Source: an uncultured Geobacter sp. (GTDB lineage Bacteria; Desulfobacterota; Desulfuromonadia; Geobacterales; DSM-12255). From it: DNA of 64,000 bases. A program made the translations under genes and the position numbers. Below, in pieces: positions 7,293 to 17,157 of this stretch (positions within the stretch are counted from its first letter, which is position 1; every line of letters starts with the position of its first letter). The notes beneath the pieces are model-generated. The model was not told the DNA's origin. It searched no databases and was given only the letters and a program-made list of their open reading frames with translations. The stretch is from assembly GCA_937860145.1 (NCBI GenBank), contig CALMBF010000077.1, positions 21,021 to 85,020 of the forward strand, read 5' to 3'.

Positions 7293-7901
7293 CTAAAGTT
7301 TGAATTCGTTACCAACTGCTGCAAGCATCAGGGCTGTCCGCTGGTGCTCGGCAATGATGATCGACCTGAGTTCCTCCACAGCCTTGGGGAACTGGTCATT
7401 GACGATGATGTAATCGTACCACCGTGCCTGACTGATCTCGGCCGCGGCGTTGTTCATCCTGGTCTCGATGACGTCCGGCTTGTCCGAATCCCGTCCTTCG
7501 AGGCGACGTCTCAGCTCTGAGTAGCTGGGGGGGAGGATGAAGATATTGACCCCGGCGACCTGCTTCTCCTTGAGCTGCAGAGCCCCCTGGCAATCGATGT
7601 CGAGGATCAGGTCGATCCCCTTCTCGCGACTTTCGGCCAGGGTGCGTAATGCAGTGCCGTAACAGTTGCCATGAACTTCGGCCCATTCGGCAAACTCGCC
7701 ACCTCGGACCATCCGTTCGAATTCGTCCTTGGAGACGAAAAAGTAATCCCTACCGTGGACTTCTCCGTTTCGCGGAGCGCGGGTGGTGAAGCTTACAGAG
7801 TGCCGCAGCCCCGGGAAAATGTCAAGGACTTCCCTGCAGAGCGTGGTTTTACCCGCACCGGAAGGGGCCGAAACGATAAACAGTATTCCTTGTCGCTGCA
7901 T
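7293..7901 (-). CDS. gmk: Guanylate kinase
   Basis: 202-residue cytoplasmic enzyme that phosphorylates GMP to GDP with ATP. The P-loop [10 protein letters not shown] (residues 11-20) is followed by the GMP-binding region [20 protein letters not shown] and the [11 protein letters not shown]alker-B-like strand. Length is normal. It lies 14 bases downstream of yicC and upstream of rpoZ, the usual order, and feeds the GTP pool used by the neighbouring (p)ppGpp enzyme. Confidence 0.97.
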   Translation of the reverse strand: MQRQGILFIVSAPSGAGKTTLCREVLDIFPGLRHSVSFTTRAPRNGEVHGRDYFFVSKDEFERMVRGGEFAEWAEVHGNCYGTALRTLAESREKGIDLILDIDCQGALQLKEKQVAGVNIFILPPSYSELRRRLEGRDSDKPDVIETRMNNAAAEISQARWYDYIIVNDQFPKAVEELRSIIIAEHQRTALMLAAVGNEFKL

Positions 7902-7915
7902 GGAGACCTCGATTG

Positions 7916-8800
7916 CTACTCTATGTTCTGTATCTGCTCGCGCACCTTCTCCAGCTCCGACTTCAGCTCGACGACAATGGCGGCGATCTCCGCATCGTTT
8001 GCCTTGGAACCGATGGTGTTCACCTCGCGGTTCATCTCCTGGAGGAGAAAATCGAGTTTCCTCCCCACCGGTTCATTCATCCCCATGGTGGAGTGGAACT
8101 GCTTGAAATGGCTGCGCAGGCGAACCAGCTCCTCGGTAATCTCCATCCGGTCGGCAAGGATGGCCACCTCCTGGGCAAGACGCATTTCGTCGACCGGCGT
8201 CTCCCCCAGCAGCCGGGAGATCCTTTCCCTGAGCCTCTCCCCGTTGGCGGCGACGGCAACGGGCGCCCGCTGGGCCACGCTCTCGACCATTTCACTCACC
8301 AGGGATGCCCGCCCAATGATCTCACGGGCCAGCTGTTCCCCCTCCTTGAGGCGCATGGCCTCCATGCTGTCCGATGCTGCATTCAGGGCGGCATGGAGAT
8401 CGGCAGACTGCTCCTCAAGGTCGACCGTTGCCTCCTGGGCAGCGACGGTGAGCACGTCCTTCTGGGCCAGGATCAGATCGAAGGGTACGTGGTCGTATAC
8501 CCCCAGAGCCTGACGGATCTGGCCGAAGGCCTCGTTGTATGCCAGCGCCAGCGGGATGTTGGCGACGGGGGGGGTGACGCTCCCTGCAGCAGGTTCGAAC
8601 TGGATGAAGACATCGATCTTGCCCCGCTTGAACCTCTCGGACATCCGCCGCCGGATGTCCCCTTCAAGGGAGAGCAGCTGCCGGGGAAGCTTGACCGACA
8701 CCTCCCCATAGCGGTGGTTCACCGAACGGATCTCGACGGTGAACTTCCCCCCCACGCCCGTAACTTCTGCCTTGCCGTAACCGGTCATGCTTCTGGTCAT
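7916..8800 (-). CDS. yicC: YicC family endoribonuclease-like protein
   Basis: 294-residue protein with the YicC N-terminal signature MTGYGKAE preceded by MTRS, and the C-terminal DUF1732 motif GRKLDFLLQEMNREVNTIGSKA. E. coli YicC has been described as an endoribonuclease acting in small-RNA turnover, so RNA cleavage is likely but not shown here. The ATG at 8800 has a GAGGAG ribosome site six bases upstream. It is the first gene of the yicC-gmk-rpoZ group, directly downstream of the galE-like gene on the same strand. Confidence 0.93.
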   Translation of the reverse strand: MTRSMTGYGKAEVTGVGGKFTVEIRSVNHRYGEVSVKLPRQLLSLEGDIRRRMSERFKRGKIDVFIQFEPAAGSVTPPVANIPLALAYNEAFGQIRQALGVYDHVPFDLILAQKDVLTVAAQEATVDLEEQSADLHAALNAASDSMEAMRLKEGEQLAREIIGRASLVSEMVESVAQRAPVAVAANGERLRERISRLLGETPVDEMRLAQEVAILADRMEITEELVRLRSHFKQFHSTMGMNEPVGRKLDFLLQEMNREVNTIGSKANDAEIAAIVVELKSELEKVREQIQNIE

Positions 8801-8842
8801 GCATTTCTCCTCGTATCATCGTGCGGCCGGAAACGACCGCGT

Positions 8843-9826
8843 CTACCTGCCGTGCAGTTTCCGCTCCCAGTTCCAGGCATCGCTAATGATCGTCTCCAGA
8901 TCGTCCCGGACCGGCTTCCAGTCGAGGACCGACCGGATCTTTTCGGCACGGGCCACCAGCATGGCCGGGTCTCCCGGCCTGCTCCCCTTTTCCACGACCT
9001 TGAAATCCACGCCGCTGACCCGCTTGACCATGGCAATGACCTCGAGGACGGAAGCCCCTTTGCCGTAACCGACATTGAGCAGCACCGACTCCCCTCCCTG
9101 CGCCAGATGGGAGAGCGCTGCTAGGTGGGCGGAGGCCAGGTCCTCCACATGGATGTAATCGCGGATCCCGGTGCCGTCAGGAGTCGGGAAACCGGTGCCG
9201 TAGATGCATACTTCAGGCCTGAGCCCGAGAGCCGCCTCGCAACAGACCTTGATCAGGTGGGTGGCCTCGGGGGTCCGCTGCCCCATGCGGGCACGGGGAT
9301 CGGCGCCGGCGACATTGAAATAGCGCAGTATGGCAAATCTCAAAGGGTGGGCGGCGGCCGTGTCCCGCAGCATCCATTCGCTCATCAGCTTGGAGGTGCC
9401 ATAGGGATTGATCGGGACGGTCGGGCTCTCTTCCGAGGCATGGCCGTTCTCCGGCATGCCGTAGGTCGCAGCGGTGCTGGAAAAAACGAACCGCTCCACA
9501 CCATGTCTGACGCAGGCCTGCAGCAGGTTGAGGGTATTTCGAGTATTGTTTGCGTAGAACTTCAACGGATTCGTTACCGACTCCGGCGCCACGATCGAGG
9601 CGGCAAAATGCAGGACCGTCCTGAACCCGTAACCGGCAAAAAGGGTCTCGACTGCCGCCGTGTCGGCAAGATCTCCCTGCACAAGGGTTTCGCCGTTCAC
9701 CAGGGCATCGGCAAAACCGGTGGAGAGATTGTCATACACGACCACCCGAAAGCCTGCCTCGGAGAGCTGACGCACCACGTGGCTGCCGATATAGCCGCAG
9801 CCACCCGTGACCAGAACCGTTTCCAT
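8843..9826 (-). CDS. galE: UDP-glucose 4-epimerase
   Basis: 327-residue extended SDR enzyme interconverting UDP-glucose and UDP-galactose (or the N-acetyl forms). It has the NAD-binding GGCGYIGSH motif at the N-terminus, FSSTAATYG for the catalytic Ser/Thr strand and YGTSK near residue 148 for the Tyr-Lys pair. The substrate-binding RYFNVAGADPRARMG is also typical of GalE. The start at 9826 gives METVLVTGG; the 17 extra upstream residues are not family-like. The gene is seven bases downstream of a second epimerase and supplies nucleotide sugars for the LPS/polysaccharide genes. Confidence 0.93.
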   Translation of the reverse strand: METVLVTGGCGYIGSHVVRQLSEAGFRVVVYDNLSTGFADALVNGETLVQGDLADTAAVETLFAGYGFRTVLHFAASIVAPESVTNPLKFYANNTRNTLNLLQACVRHGVERFVFSSTAATYGMPENGHASEESPTVPINPYGTSKLMSEWMLRDTAAAHPLRFAILRYFNVAGADPRARMGQRTPEATHLIKVCCEAALGLRPEVCIYGTGFPTPDGTGIRDYIHVEDLASAHLAALSHLAQGGESVLLNVGYGKGASVLEVIAMVKRVSGVDFKVVEKGSRPGDPAMLVARAEKIRSVLDWKPVRDDLETIISDAWNWERKLHGR

Positions 9827-9833
9827 AACCACC

Positions 9834-10844
9834 TCAGCGTTTGTAATAGTCCCTGTACCAGGAGACGAAGCGGGCAATCCCCTCTTCTATCGTGGTCGCC
9901 GGCCTGAAGCCGACGGCACTGCTCAGGTCGTCGATGTCGGCATAGGTGGCCGGCACATCGCCGGCCTGAAGGGGAAGATAGTTCTTTTCAGCCTTCCTGC
10001 CGAGACACTCCTCCAGGATCTCGATGAATCTGCTCAGCTCCACCGGCCGGTTGTTGCCGATATTGTAGATGCCGTAGGGGGCGAAACTGGTGCCGGGATC
10101 GGGAGCCATCCCGTCCCAGTTCCCTGCCGGCTCGGGTATCTTCCCCATGACCCGCACCACCCCCTCGACGATGTCATCGACATAGGTGAAATCCCGCTGC
10201 ATCCTGCCGTAGTTGAACACGTCGATGGGACGACCTTCCAGGATCGCCCGGGTAAAGAGGAACAGGGCCATGTCCGGTCGTCCCCATGGGCCGTAGACAG
10301 TGAAGAAACGGAGACCGGTGGTGGGGAGGTTGAAGAGGCCCGAGTAGGTGTGGGCCATCAGCTCATTGGCCTTCTTGCTCGCAGCATAGAGGGACAGGGG
10401 GTGATCCACGTTCTGGTGCACGGAAAAAGGCATCTTCGTGTTGGCACCGTACACCGAACTGGACGATGCGTAGACGAGGTGCTTGACGCCGCTGTGACGG
10501 CACCCCTCAAGGATATTGGTGAAGCCGACGATATTGCTGTCGATGTAGGCCCGGGGATTCTCCAGGGAGTAACGCACCCCGGCCTGGGCAGCCAGGTTCA
10601 CCACCACGTCGAAACGCTCCCGGGCGAAAAGTTCCCCGACCGATTCGCTGTCCTCCAGCCCCAGGCGATGGAACGTGAAACCGGGCTCGGGTTCAAGCTG
10701 CTTGAGCCTGTCCAGCTTCAGCTGCACGTCATAGTAGCTGTTCAGGTTGTCCAGCCCGACAACCTGCTCACCCTCACGCAGGAGCCGACGGCTGAGGTGA
10801 AATCCGATGAAACCGGCAGCCCCCGTTACCAGAACTTTTCCCAT
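9834..10844 (-). CDS. NAD-dependent epimerase, probable UDP-glucuronate 4-epimerase
   Basis: 336-residue extended SDR protein with [11 protein letters not shown], the loop [11 protein letters not shown] after the cofactor domain, [17 protein letters not shown] and [11 protein letters not shown] (catalytic Tyr-Lys). The phrases LKxxRL after NSYYD, and [20 protein letters not shown], are characteristic of the UDP-glucuronate epimerase branch (LpsL/Cap1J), which makes UDP-galacturonate for LPS cores and capsules. Length is normal. It sits between galE and hldE on the same strand. A related epimerase specificity cannot be excluded from sequence alone. Confidence 0.88.
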   Translation of the reverse strand: MGKVLVTGAAGFIGFHLSRRLLREGEQVVGLDNLNSYYDVQLKLDRLKQLEPEPGFTFHRLGLEDSESVGELFARERFDVVVNLAAQAGVRYSLENPRAYIDSNIVGFTNILEGCRHSGVKHLVYASSSSVYGANTKMPFSVHQNVDHPLSLYAASKKANELMAHTYSGLFNLPTTGLRFFTVYGPWGRPDMALFLFTRAILEGRPIDVFNYGRMQRDFTYVDDIVEGVVRVMGKIPEPAGNWDGMAPDPGTSFAPYGIYNIGNNRPVELSRFIEILEECLGRKAEKNYLPLQAGDVPATYADIDDLSSAVGFRPATTIEEGIARFVSWYRDYYKR

Positions 10845-10894
10845 TGACGACCGTCCTTGTCCGTTACGTGACCGCGCACTTACGGCGCTGGCAC

Positions 10895-12361
10895 CTACCC
10901 ATAGCTCTGCAGAATCTTCTCGATGATGTTGGTGGTCGACTTCCCGTCCACGAAGGAGACCAGCTCGACTCTCCCCCCGTAGGACTCGACCACGTCCCGC
11001 CCCACGACCCCGTCGAGGGTGTAGTCTCCCCCCTTGACCAGTACGTCCGGCCTCAGGGCGGTTATCATCCGGAGCGGCGTATCCTCTTCGAAAACCAGTA
11101 CGTAGTCGATGCAGTCCAGGGCGGCCAGGATATGGGCCCTCTCCTCCTCGCAGATGAGGGGGCGCTTCTCCCCCTTCAACCTCCGGATGGACGCATCGCT
11201 GTTGAGCCCGAGAACGAGGATATCCCCGAGAGACCGGGCTTTTTGCAGGTACTTCACATGGCCCACATGAAGAAGATCGAAACAGCCGTTCGTGAAGACG
11301 ATCTTCTTGCCGCGCCCCTTCTCGGCCTCGATGATCCGGGTTAACACATCCAGGTTCTTGATCTTGGTGTCGCTATCCTTGTGCCCCCGGCAGACCTCGA
11401 CCATGATCTCATCGGGAGTGACCGTGGAGGTACCGAGCTTGCCGACCACGATCCCTGCCGCCGTGTTCGCCAGCCGGGCTGCGGACGCGAGGTCGACCCC
11501 GCCGGCCAGGCCCAGGCTGAGGACCGCAAGCACCGTGTCACCGGCTCCGGTAACATCGAAGACTTCCCGAGCCACGGTCGGGATGTGGAGGGAGGGGCCG
11601 TCAGCAGCGAACAGCGACATCCCCGCTTCGCTGCGGGTGATCAGCAGCGCCGCCAGGTCAAGGTCGGCAAGGAGCTTTGCCGCCGCACCCTTCAGGCTGG
11701 CCTCGTCCACGATCGCCATGCGGGAAGCCTGCTCAGCCTCCTTCCGGTTGGGAGTGATGATGGTCGCGCCGCGGTATTTCGCGTAGTCATCCCCCTTCGG
11801 GTCGACCACCACCGGGATGCCGAGCCGTTTGCCGGTGTCGATGACAGCCCGCAGTACCCGCGGCGTGAGCACCCCCTTGAGGTAGTCGGAGACGACGAAG
11901 ACATGGAAGGAAGCTCCTTCACGCTCGAGGAATCCGATGATCTTCTCTTCGCATTCGGAAGATATCTCCTCCTTCGACTCCCGGTCAATCCGCACGATCT
12001 GCTGATGGGTCGCCAGCACCCGCGTTTTCTTGCCGGTCCTCCGGGCCGGGTCCTCGAAAACGGCATCCGTGTCCACCCCCATGCCGCTGAACACGTGGCA
12101 CAGCAGGGTACCGTTGTCGTCGGCGCCGATGACACTGCAGACGGCCACCCGGCAACCGAGGGTGACCAGGTTGTTGACCACGTTCCCCGCCCCGCCGAGA
12201 CGGAGGTCTTCCCGCACCACGTCAACGACCTGTACCGGCGCCTCGGGAGAAATCCGCTCCGCCTTCCCCCACAGGTACTCGTCCAGCATGAGGTCGCCGA
12301 TGACCAGCGCCCTGATCTCGCCGGCGCGATTGAAAAATGATTCGATGTTCTTACGCTCCAC
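10895..12361 (-). CDS. hldE: Bifunctional heptose-7-phosphate kinase/heptose-1-phosphate adenylyltransferase
   Basis: 488-residue fusion enzyme that phosphorylates D-glycero-D-manno-heptose 7-phosphate and later adenylates heptose 1-phosphate, making ADP-heptose for the LPS core. Residues 1-320 are a PfkB-type kinase ([31 protein letters not shown] with the catalytic Asp). From about residue 350 the adenylyltransferase begins, with [17 protein letters not shown] holding the HxGH motif. Both active sites look intact. GmhA, GmhB and HldD are not in this window. WaaC- and WaaF-like heptosyltransferases at 26-28 kb would use the product. Confidence 0.96.
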   Translation of the reverse strand: MERKNIESFFNRAGEIRALVIGDLMLDEYLWGKAERISPEAPVQVVDVVREDLRLGGAGNVVNNLVTLGCRVAVCSVIGADDNGTLLCHVFSGMGVDTDAVFEDPARRTGKKTRVLATHQQIVRIDRESKEEISSECEEKIIGFLEREGASFHVFVVSDYLKGVLTPRVLRAVIDTGKRLGIPVVVDPKGDDYAKYRGATIITPNRKEAEQASRMAIVDEASLKGAAAKLLADLDLAALLITRSEAGMSLFAADGPSLHIPTVAREVFDVTGAGDTVLAVLSLGLAGGVDLASAARLANTAAGIVVGKLGTSTVTPDEIMVEVCRGHKDSDTKIKNLDVLTRIIEAEKGRGKKIVFTNGCFDLLHVGHVKYLQKARSLGDILVLGLNSDASIRRLKGEKRPLICEEERAHILAALDCIDYVLVFEEDTPLRMITALRPDVLVKGGDYTLDGVVGRDVVESYGGRVELVSFVDGKSTTNIIEKILQSYG

Positions 12362-12391
12362 TACTGACTCCTGTCGGGCAGCACCTGTCCG

Positions 12392-13342
12392 CTACGAGTT
12401 GATTTTATCCAGGATCCCCGCGGCCAGCAGCGGGATCATGATTTCATGGTGCCCCGTAATGGTATACCCCCTGCTCTTCCCCGAGGTCGGCCGCTTCACC
12501 ACGTTCTGCAACGGCCGGTAGTGCTGCTGCATGTCGAAGTTCGCCGTGGTGAAATGATCCACGTGGTGCCCCAGGTTCTGGGCGATGGAGAGGGCCTTGA
12601 GAAACACTTCCGGCAGCAGCACGGCACTGCCGATGTTCAGGTACACCCCGCCGTCCCCCAGTTCGCTGACGATGGAGGTGAAGAGCCTGAAATCGGTGAA
12701 GGTCGCCTCGCCGATGACGGCACCGTCTGCGGAGGGGTGCTGGTGGATGATGTCCGTCCCCACGGCGACGTGAACGGTCACCGGGATGTTCCGCTCGGCG
12801 CAGACCGCCAGCAGGCTGTCCTCCCTGTGGGGGTTCCCGTTCTCCAGGATGAAACGGCCGACGGACTCGCCGTACCCCATCCCCTGTGCCACTCCTCTCT
12901 TGAGCGCAAGGTTGATGTCCCGCCCCGTCTCTTCCGCCATGCCAAAGGTGCCGCAGTGCAACACAGCCCCCACATCCTCGCTGGTCTCGCCGATGAGGGA
13001 TATTTCGTAGTCGTGGATGGAGCCGGCACCGTTGAGGGCAAACGCGGTGATGACGTCGGCTTCGATGAGACTCTTCAGCACCGGCTGCAGGCCGCACTTG
13101 ATCACGTGGGCCCCCATGCCGACGACCACTGGCTTGCCGTTTGCACGGGCCGACACGACAGCGTCGATGACACCGACGAGCATCTCCGCCCCGAGCTGGG
13201 GGGGCATGGCGGCAAGCAGGTCGGCAACGGACATCCCCGCCCGGACCGATCCGGACCGGTCCCGGGCCATGATGGTCTTGTTCTTGCGGGTTCCGATGGG
13301 GTAGGTCGTCACATGGGACAGATCAACGGGTTGGTACTTCAC
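12392..13342 (-). CDS. Conserved protein of unknown function
   Basis: 316-residue soluble protein; I do not recognise the family with confidence. Hydrophobic beta strands followed by glycine-rich turns (VVVGMGAHVIKCG, FALNGAGSIHDYE, LHCGTFGMAEETG) suggest a Rossmann-like fold, vaguely similar to deoxyhypusine synthase. Several possible ligand residues are clustered: VHVAVGTDIIHQHPSADGA, GHHVDHFTTANFD and ITGHHEIMIP. It looks well conserved and complete, with no signal peptide or membrane segment. It starts 34 bases after the downstream end of the GT2 gene and is 30 bases upstream of hldE on the same strand, so a role in sugar or LPS-precursor chemistry is a guess from position. Confidence 0.8.
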   Translation of the reverse strand: MKYQPVDLSHVTTYPIGTRKNKTIMARDRSGSVRAGMSVADLLAAMPPQLGAEMLVGVIDAVVSARANGKPVVVGMGAHVIKCGLQPVLKSLIEADVITAFALNGAGSIHDYEISLIGETSEDVGAVLHCGTFGMAEETGRDINLALKRGVAQGMGYGESVGRFILENGNPHREDSLLAVCAERNIPVTVHVAVGTDIIHQHPSADGAVIGEATFTDFRLFTSIVSELGDGGVYLNIGSAVLLPEVFLKALSIAQNLGHHVDHFTTANFDMQQHYRPLQNVVKRPTSGKSRGYTITGHHEIMIPLLAAGILDKINS

Positions 13343-13376
13343 AGACAGTCACCTCTGCTCGTCGGGCGTGACACGA

Positions 13377-14243
13377 CTAGCCACGCACGAGGGTGTAATG
13401 TTTCTTGCTCATTTCGAGACCGAACAGCTTCTCCAGTTTCATCAGGACCCGGTGTTTCCGTTCCCTGCGGGTGAGACGATGGTCGGGGTCCGCCTGAAAC
13501 AGGCCCGGATTGCCCGCGGGGAGCCAACCGGCCATGACGGCGGGATGGACCCCGGTGAACTCCCTCAACACCAGGGGATCGATGAGGGAGTAGTCAATCT
13601 TCTTGGGCTCCTTCGCCCAGTACTTCTCCACCTTGTCAGCCTTGCGGTTCATCTGCTCCTCGCTGCGCACCCAGCCGTAATGGTAGACGGGAGCATTGAC
13701 CAGGGCGGCCCGGGGGTAGCGCCCCCGCTTGTTCGTCCCAAGGACCAGGAAAAACAGCCCGTCGGGTGAGTACGAGCGGAGGGTGTTCCGGATGATCCGG
13801 GGAGCACGGCGATACCAGGCAGGACTCCAGGCGATGGTCGAATGATTGCCGTAAAAGTGCAGGTAGTCGAAGACCAGTGCCTCCACCCGTTCGTCAGGAA
13901 GATACGTTTCCATGGCGGCGCGGATGGCGGGCAGATCGTTTTCGTGGAGGACCTCGTCCGCTTCCAGGTAAAAGGCCCAATCCCCGGTGCAGTTGAAGTG
14001 GGCGATATTCTTCTGCTGTCCGTAGACATACCCCTTTACCCGCATCTGCTCGTTCCAGGCACTCTGCACGATCCTGATCCTGGGATCGCCGATGGCCTGC
14101 ACCATCTCGAGGGTCCGGTCCTCGCAGGGGCCGATGTTGACGATGAACTCGTCGCACAGGGGCAAGGCGGAACGGATCGACTCGACAAAGGGGTAGCCGA
14201 GCATCTCGCCGTTGCGCAGAAAGGTGAAGCAGCTGACTTTCAT
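13377..14243 (-). CDS. GT2-like glycosyltransferase
   Basis: 288-residue GT-A-fold transferase. The start at 14243 (MKVSCFTFLRNGEML) overlaps the upstream GT9 gene by four bases and fits the family better than the longer frame. Visible features are FIVNIGPCEDRTLEMV for the nucleotide-binding strand and WAFYLEADEVLHE, where ADE replaces the usual DxD. A long C-terminal part is rich in Trp and Arg (WSPAWYRRAPRIIRN). It probably adds a sugar to LPS core or a surface glycan at the cytoplasmic face. Donor and acceptor are not predictable. Confidence 0.85.
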   Translation of the reverse strand: MKVSCFTFLRNGEMLGYPFVESIRSALPLCDEFIVNIGPCEDRTLEMVQAIGDPRIRIVQSAWNEQMRVKGYVYGQQKNIAHFNCTGDWAFYLEADEVLHENDLPAIRAAMETYLPDERVEALVFDYLHFYGNHSTIAWSPAWYRRAPRIIRNTLRSYSPDGLFFLVLGTNKRGRYPRAALVNAPVYHYGWVRSEEQMNRKADKVEKYWAKEPKKIDYSLIDPLVLREFTGVHPAVMAGWLPAGNPGLFQADPDHRLTRRERKHRVLMKLEKLFGLEMSKKHYTLVRG

Positions 14244-15349
14244 TTCCTCACGACTCCTTCCCCGAGCAGGGACTCGACCGCGGCAAGGACCTCGCGGCTC
14301 TCCATTTCCAGCAGGCAGCGGCTTTCCGGCTCCCGGCCGGGACACCCCACCCCGCCGCACGGCACGCACTCCCACTCCTTCTGGAGCATGATGATCCTGC
14401 GGGAGGGCCGGGGCCCCCTGAGGATGGAGCGCTGCTCCTCAGCCGGCACGCTGTTGTCCCAGGGACCCCAGTAGGCGCCCGGGGTCGGACCGTAGAGGGC
14501 CACCACGGGGATGCCCGTTGTGGCGGCAAGATGGGTGATTGCCGTGTCCAGCCCCACGTAGAGGGCAGCACCCGCAAGGAGGCAGGTCATCTGGTTCAGG
14601 CTGAACGCGCCGGCAACGGTGAGGGGCCGATGCCGGCAGAGCTGCGCCGCCGCCTCGAGCTGGTTCACCTCGTCGGGAAGCGGCGACGAAGACCAGACCG
14701 GCTGCAGGCCGTATCTCCCGGCAATGGCATCACTCACCTCGGCAAAACGGTCCATGTGCCATACCTTGTGGCGCCCGCGGGCAAAGGGGTGAACGACGAA
14801 GTAGGGGCGATTGTCCCCCCGCTCCAGCGCCGAGGCGACCATGCGCTCGTCATCGCCATCCCAGAAAACCTTGCATTCAAGCTTCCCGGCGGGGATGCCG
14901 AGGGCATCGGCGACCTTCTTGCACCGGTAGGCGATATGTTCATACGGTTCGTACTTTACCGGATGGGTAAGAAGAATCTTTTTCCAGAAGGTCTTCAGGA
15001 AACCGTCATCCCGGTAGAAGCCGATGCGGCTCTGCCGGCCGGCCAGGATCGTCGCATAGGTCCCCCGGTCGGCGTAATTCATGTTGATGGCCATGTCGTA
15101 ACGACGGAAGATACTGCCGAAGTAGCTTTCACCCTGGGCACGGGCGTTCCTGTCGATATCGAACTGCCTGAAATAGATCACCCGGCGCACGCGAGGGTCC
15201 TTTTCGAGGAACTCGCCGGTTTTGACCGTCACCAGGAGGTCGATTGCCGCCTCGGGGTAGGCGGCCTTCAGCAGGCCGATCATCGGCGTCGTCAGTATCA
15301 CGTCGCCGATAAGGCGCATCGAGCAGATGAGAATGGATCTGGGCTTCAT
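14240..15349 (-). CDS. Glycosyltransferase family 9 (heptosyltransferase-like)
   Basis: 369-residue GT-B enzyme of the ADP-heptose:LPS heptosyltransferase family. The start MKPRSILICSMRLIGDVILT is the family N-terminus; an open frame continues upstream but reads as GC-rich filler. The C-terminal half carries YVGLDTAITHLAATTGIPVVALYGPT, the donor-binding D-xx-HLAA signature, and a four-Cys segment (CVPCGGVGC...C) that many GT9 proteins share. It overlaps the downstream GT2 gene by four bases. It likely adds heptose or a related sugar to the inner core, distinct from the WaaC/WaaF-like proteins at 26-28 kb. Confidence 0.9.
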   Translation of the reverse strand: MKPRSILICSMRLIGDVILTTPMIGLLKAAYPEAAIDLLVTVKTGEFLEKDPRVRRVIYFRQFDIDRNARAQGESYFGSIFRRYDMAINMNYADRGTYATILAGRQSRIGFYRDDGFLKTFWKKILLTHPVKYEPYEHIAYRCKKVADALGIPAGKLECKVFWDGDDERMVASALERGDNRPYFVVHPFARGRHKVWHMDRFAEVSDAIAGRYGLQPVWSSSPLPDEVNQLEAAAQLCRHRPLTVAGAFSLNQMTCLLAGAALYVGLDTAITHLAATTGIPVVALYGPTPGAYWGPWDNSVPAEEQRSILRGPRPSRRIIMLQKEWECVPCGGVGCPGREPESRCLLEMESREVLAAVESLLGEGVVRK

Positions 15350-15366
15350 CGTCGCGCACCCCGGTC

Positions 15367-16182
15367 TCAGTAGAACCGGAGCTTCCCCCCCTGCCATTTT
15401 TCCCTCAGCGTGTGGCCGTAACGCACCTGCTCCCCCACCCTCCAGATCAGCTCCCGCGCCTTCGACCTGCGGCGCAGCACGAAACGCTTCAGCCAGCCGA
15501 GCCGCCACTTCTCCCGGAAATACGCACGGTGTTCAGGGCCGTAACACCGCTTGGTGATCTCCTTCTTGACGTAATCCTGGGTCACGCAACCGTAGTGGTG
15601 CATGAACGAACAGCCGGTCGAGCCGCTGCGAAACCCCGCCGCCGCAGCACGCCAGAAGAAGTCCGTATCCTCGCCGCCACCGATCCTGAAGTTCTCGTCG
15701 AACAGGCCGATCGCCTCGAATACCCGGCGGTTGACCATGAAGCAGACCCCGTGGGTCTCCCCCCGACGGACGACCTCTCCCATTGCCCCCATGTAGGTGC
15801 GGGCATAGGACGCAAGGTCGTAATTGTACTCCCCCTCCCGCAGGGCCGGACAGACGATATCCCACGAGTACCTCGCTGCGGCCGCGAGGAGGCCGTCCAG
15901 CCACCCTTCGGGGAGGAGCACGTCGTTGTTCAGCACCACGACCCAGGGTGACGATCCGGCCCGGACCCCCTGGTTCCAGGCAACCGCGCACCCCTGGTTC
16001 CGGTCGTTGCTGATCACCGAAATCCGCGGCAGACCTGCCAGATATTCCGTCGTGCCGTCCGTAGAGCCGTTGTTGACCACGTAGATCCTCACCTCGGGGG
16101 GGACCGTGGCAAACAGGGACTCGAGGCACGGCCGGGTGTACTCCAGCTGGTTAAGAACGGGGATGACTATGTCTACGGGCAT
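15367..16182 (-). CDS. Glycosyltransferase family 2 (rhamnosyltransferase-like)
   Basis: 271-residue GT2 protein with DIVIPVLNQLEYTRPCL at the N-terminus, YVVNNGSTDGT for nucleotide binding, VLNNDVLLPEGWLDGLL as the metal-binding strand and FRIGGGEDTDFFWRA as the catalytic ED region. This order is typical of WbbL/rhamnosyltransferase-like GT2 enzymes. It is soluble, with a basic C-terminal tail that may touch the membrane. It lies 17 bases upstream of the GT9 gene and 60 bases downstream of another GT2. Sugar specificity is unknown. Confidence 0.9.
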   Translation of the reverse strand: MPVDIVIPVLNQLEYTRPCLESLFATVPPEVRIYVVNNGSTDGTTEYLAGLPRISVISNDRNQGCAVAWNQGVRAGSSPWVVVLNNDVLLPEGWLDGLLAAAARYSWDIVCPALREGEYNYDLASYARTYMGAMGEVVRRGETHGVCFMVNRRVFEAIGLFDENFRIGGGEDTDFFWRAAAAGFRSGSTGCSFMHHYGCVTQDYVKKEITKRCYGPEHRAYFREKWRLGWLKRFVLRRRSKARELIWRVGEQVRYGHTLREKWQGGKLRFY

Positions 16183-16242
16183 GGAAGCGATCCTGGCTGG
16201 TGGTGGAATTCATATCGGAACATCGATCGTCGCACTGTCACC

Positions 16243-17157
16243 TCAAAGAAAGGGTGCACACAGGGCATAGACCCGCTTGAGAATGCTCCCCGCGAGCCTG
16301 CCGCCTCGGTACTTCAGCAGGGCACCGACGCTGTTGTCACCGTTCAGGCGCTGCAGTTTTCCCCGGCAGGCCCAGTTGTCCGCCCGGAGGTAGGCCCTGC
16401 GCATCCCGGTGAACGCCGCCATGTTGTTTTCGGTGGTCGCGAGCATTGCCTGCACGTAGCTCTTCTCCCGGGCAGGGGTGGCCGCATGGCCACCGGCGTG
16501 CACCCGGTAGGCCGCGACGGCGGTATCGATAAAACCGAGCAGATCGCGGGCCGCCAGGCGGTAGTAAAAATCCCGGTCCTCGACGGCGATCGACTCGTCA
16601 TACCCCCCCACCAGGTCATACAGTTCCCGGCGTGCCAGGAAGACCGGGCCGGGGACGCACCAGTGGAATACCAGTTCGTAACTCAGGAGTTTCGGGGAAG
16701 CGAGACGGGATACCTCCGTCTTGAAAAGTGCGGCCAGGGCACTTTGGGCGGTTACTTCACCGGCATCGTTGACAACCACGCTGTCGGCAAAGACCGCCAT
16801 CTTCTCCGGATGCCCCTGCAGGTAAGCGACCCGCGCGCCGATCCCCCCGGGGAGGAGGTAGTCGTCGCTGGCAAGGAAGGCGATGAAGGGGCCGGCGGCC
16901 AGGCCGACGAGTTCGTTGAGAGTCCTGGTTATGCCCCGGTTCTCCCGGCTGTAACAGCGGAAGTCGACGAGATGCTCCCCCCGGCCCGACTCGCGCCACC
17001 GTGCAACCACGTCCAGCGAATCGTCCTTCGACCCGTCGTCGATGATCACGATCTCCTTGGCAGGATAGGGGTCTTCGACGATGCTGTCAAGGCAACGCTC
17101 GATATAGGCCGCGTGATTGTAGAGCGGGATGACGACACTGACGAGGGGATCGGTCAC
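16243..17157 (-). CDS. Glycosyltransferase family 2
   Basis: 304-residue GT2 protein. [21 protein letters not shown] and [15 protein letters not shown] form the nucleotide-binding half, and [15 protein letters not shown] supplies the DD metal motif. [19 protein letters not shown] matches the C-terminal part of the catalytic domain. The start overlaps the aminotransferase gene stop by four bases (ATGA), so the two are coupled and this enzyme is a good candidate to transfer the amino sugar made by the FdtB-like protein. That link is inferred from position. Confidence 0.9.
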   Translation of the reverse strand: MTDPLVSVVIPLYNHAAYIERCLDSIVEDPYPAKEIVIIDDGSKDDSLDVVARWRESGRGEHLVDFRCYSRENRGITRTLNELVGLAAGPFIAFLASDDYLLPGGIGARVAYLQGHPEKMAVFADSVVVNDAGEVTAQSALAALFKTEVSRLASPKLLSYELVFHWCVPGPVFLARRELYDLVGGYDESIAVEDRDFYYRLAARDLLGFIDTAVAAYRVHAGGHAATPAREKSYVQAMLATTENNMAAFTGMRRAYLRADNWACRGKLQRLNGDNSVGALLKYRGGRLAGSILKRVYALCAPFL

